Source: Protofrankia sp963555915 (GTDB lineage: Bacteria; Actinomycetota; Actinomycetes; Frankiales; Frankiaceae). Taken from it: a stretch of DNA of 28,490 nucleotides. The position numbers were made by a program, and so were the translations under genes. Below the pieces are notes generated by a model. That model did not search any database. It was not told where the DNA came from and saw only the letters and a program-made list of their open reading frames with translations. The stretch covers positions 1 to 28,490 of the forward strand of contig NZ_CAUVXL010000130.1 in assembly GCF_963555915.1 (NCBI RefSeq), in the 5' to 3' direction. Shown here one piece after another: positions 28,408 to 28,490 of the stretch (its first letter is position 1; each line of letters starts with the position of its first letter).

Positions 28408-28490
28408 CACGGTCATCCTGTCGTCCCCGGTACTGTCCCACCCGCGACCGCCCGTCCCGTCGACCGCTCCAACGGTGCTCGATCAGAGGT

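Noticed and set aside
24875..28490. Lipoprotein-release (LolCDE) or cell-division FtsEX assignment for the ABC pair
   Set aside because: The permease is an 846-residue duplicated FtsX/MacB-type protein, unlike single-core FtsX or LolC/E, and no partner genes are nearby, so only the general class is named.

Overview
The window is GC-rich bacterial chromosome with dense coding, many GTG starts and short intergenic gaps. It carries mycothiol synthesis (mshC), an Rpf-type muralytic protein, PAC2, SCO1664-type and DivIVA/Wag31-like proteins. Together these point to an actinomycete (Actinomycetota). The order histidine phosphatase – SCO1664-type protein – mshC – PAC2 – metH resembles the mycobacterial and streptomycete mshC neighbourhood. 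A Frankiales-like host is possible, but the sequence alone does not fix the genus. No prophage, IS element, integrase, CRISPR, tRNA or rRNA was found.

Left part (1-5500): the 3' part of a Nudix hydrolase faces a secreted Rpf-like transglycosylase across two hairpins. The transglycosylase leader is a very clear cyclic-di-AMP (ydaO/yuaA) riboswitch that ends next to the Shine-Dalgarno. About 420 bp with no gene follow. Next are a secreted, membrane-anchored two-domain multicopper oxidase, a HAD-IB phosphatase, a divergent alanine-rich coiled-coil protein with a Cys/His motif at its N-terminus, and a DUF5703-type small protein.

Envelope glycosylation block (5586-13452): four polytopic GT-C type glycosyltransferases surround a UGM/HemY-like FAD oxidoreductase. 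They are one PIG-V-like, two paralogous GT39-like and one GT87-like. They probably use polyprenyl-phosphate sugars outside the membrane to build a cell-wall glycan or lipoglycan; the product is unknown. A RecD2-like helicase follows at 13516-15666.

Conserved core (15765-24853): histidine phosphatase, SCO1664-family kinase-like protein, mshC and a DivIVA-like coiled coil run rightward. PAC2 is convergent with them and divergent from metH, and a HAD-IA phosphatase follows metH. The DUF3090 gene usually found between the phosphatase and the SCO1664-type gene is absent. The metH/HAD junction has a 16-bp perfect hairpin that includes the HAD start codon.

Right end (24876-28385): an ABC ATPase and a 10-TM FtsX/MacB-type permease form a tight leftward operon.

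Short in-phase tandem repeats (6, 9, 12, 14, 15 and 19 bp units) occur in or beside at least eight loci and are a distinctive feature of this DNA.
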